Source: Trichosphaerium sp. ATCC 40318 (Eukaryota > Discosea > Flabellinia > Trichosidae). From it: a stretch of 27,540 nucleotides of DNA. The stretch spans positions 1 through 27,540 of the forward strand of contig JALMLS010000060.1 in NCBI GenBank assembly GCA_038496445.1, in the 5' to 3' direction. Positions 27,262-27,540 of the stretch are shown here, one piece after another (within the stretch, counting starts at the first letter, position 1; every line of letters begins with the position of its first letter). The notes under the pieces are model-generated. The model made no database searches, was not told where the DNA came from, and saw nothing but the letters and a program-made list of their open reading frames with translations. The position numbers and the translations under genes are program-made.

Positions 27262-27540
27262 AACTTAGCAATAAATATTGTACCACCTATACAGCAAATG
27301 CCCTACATCTTACCATGTTCTTTTTGTTTTTGACATAAGATAGCGTTACACCTATCTTTTTTATACACTCTATCTTCCTTTTATCACTACCTCTCTCTGC
27401 TTAATAAACGACATGTGCAAAAAAAACAAACTCAAAAGGGGATTATGCGTAAATCCAGCTCACCTCTGTATTGTTTAGGTTGCAAGAGTATTTTTTGATT
27501 TGTAGTTTTGTACAAGTGTAGTATCTTTTAGGAATAAAAA
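27262..27540 (+). repeat. F-box/LRR gene 3' flank
   Basis: AATAAA at 27270-27275 is the likely poly(A) signal, 8 nt past the stop. The rest matches, with small indels, the flank at 7156-7400 and its inverse at about 6050-6280, and it runs off the window end. No gene. Confidence 0.65.

Overview
The window reads as nuclear DNA of an AT-rich unicellular eukaryote. Its genes carry many short GT-AG introns (about 36 to 145 nt), AATAAA signals lie just past stop codons, and the protein families are eukaryotic: a Ras GTPase, an F-box/LRR protein, GPI-type surface proteins and a Mutator-like transposase. I cannot name the species. Terminal CAG/CTG insertions like those described below recall the nonconventional introns of euglenids, but nothing else here points to Euglenozoa.

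Layout. 1-749 is the 3' part of a Ras-family gene. From about 620 to 18120 one gene block is present three times: A (+, 620-5692), B (-, about 7700-13081) and C (+, 13082-18120, resuming at 25356). Each block holds the tail of the Ras gene, a stray YwqK-repeat fragment, a two-domain laminin-G-like surface protein gene, an unrecognised decayed gene and a YwqK/MORN-like repeat gene. A and B form a large palindrome whose centre holds a broken F-box/LRR gene (6287-7155). B and C form a second palindrome with a spacer of only about 160 bp (13082-13242). A and B are almost identical over about 3.67 kb and diverge sharply on both sides, which looks like gene conversion. B and C share a roughly 0.39 kb MITE-like insertion that A lacks.

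In copy C the YwqK gene is split by a complete Mutator-like (MULE) transposon (18121-25355) with terminal inverted repeats of about 155-160 bp and a perfect 9-bp target duplication. After it come the rest of the YwqK gene, the only full-length F-box/LRR gene (26134-27261) and its 3' flank.

Main discovery candidate. The MULE transposase gene has ordinary introns of about 40-55 nt, but it is also interrupted by three much larger insertions (19189-20248, 20450-21483, 21864-23835). Each starts with CAG, ends with CTG, has complementary ends and is flanked by a 2-bp direct repeat (AA, AT, AA). Deleting each insertion plus one copy of the 2-bp repeat restores the reading frame exactly, giving 777 codons across the whole gene. 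Two of them have apparent GT...AG ends, but splicing there would shift the frame into a stop. They could be a new TIR transposon family, nonconventional introns, or sequences removed from DNA. Two of the three also carry dense arrays of palindromic GGTATA/TATACC units.

Function. The LamG protein should be a secreted, GPI-anchored adhesin or lectin. The F-box/LRR protein should be a ubiquitin-ligase adaptor. The YwqK and unrecognised genes are decayed in every copy. Several frame breaks are single-base or homopolymer indels that differ between copies, so some could be assembly errors in a palindromic region.
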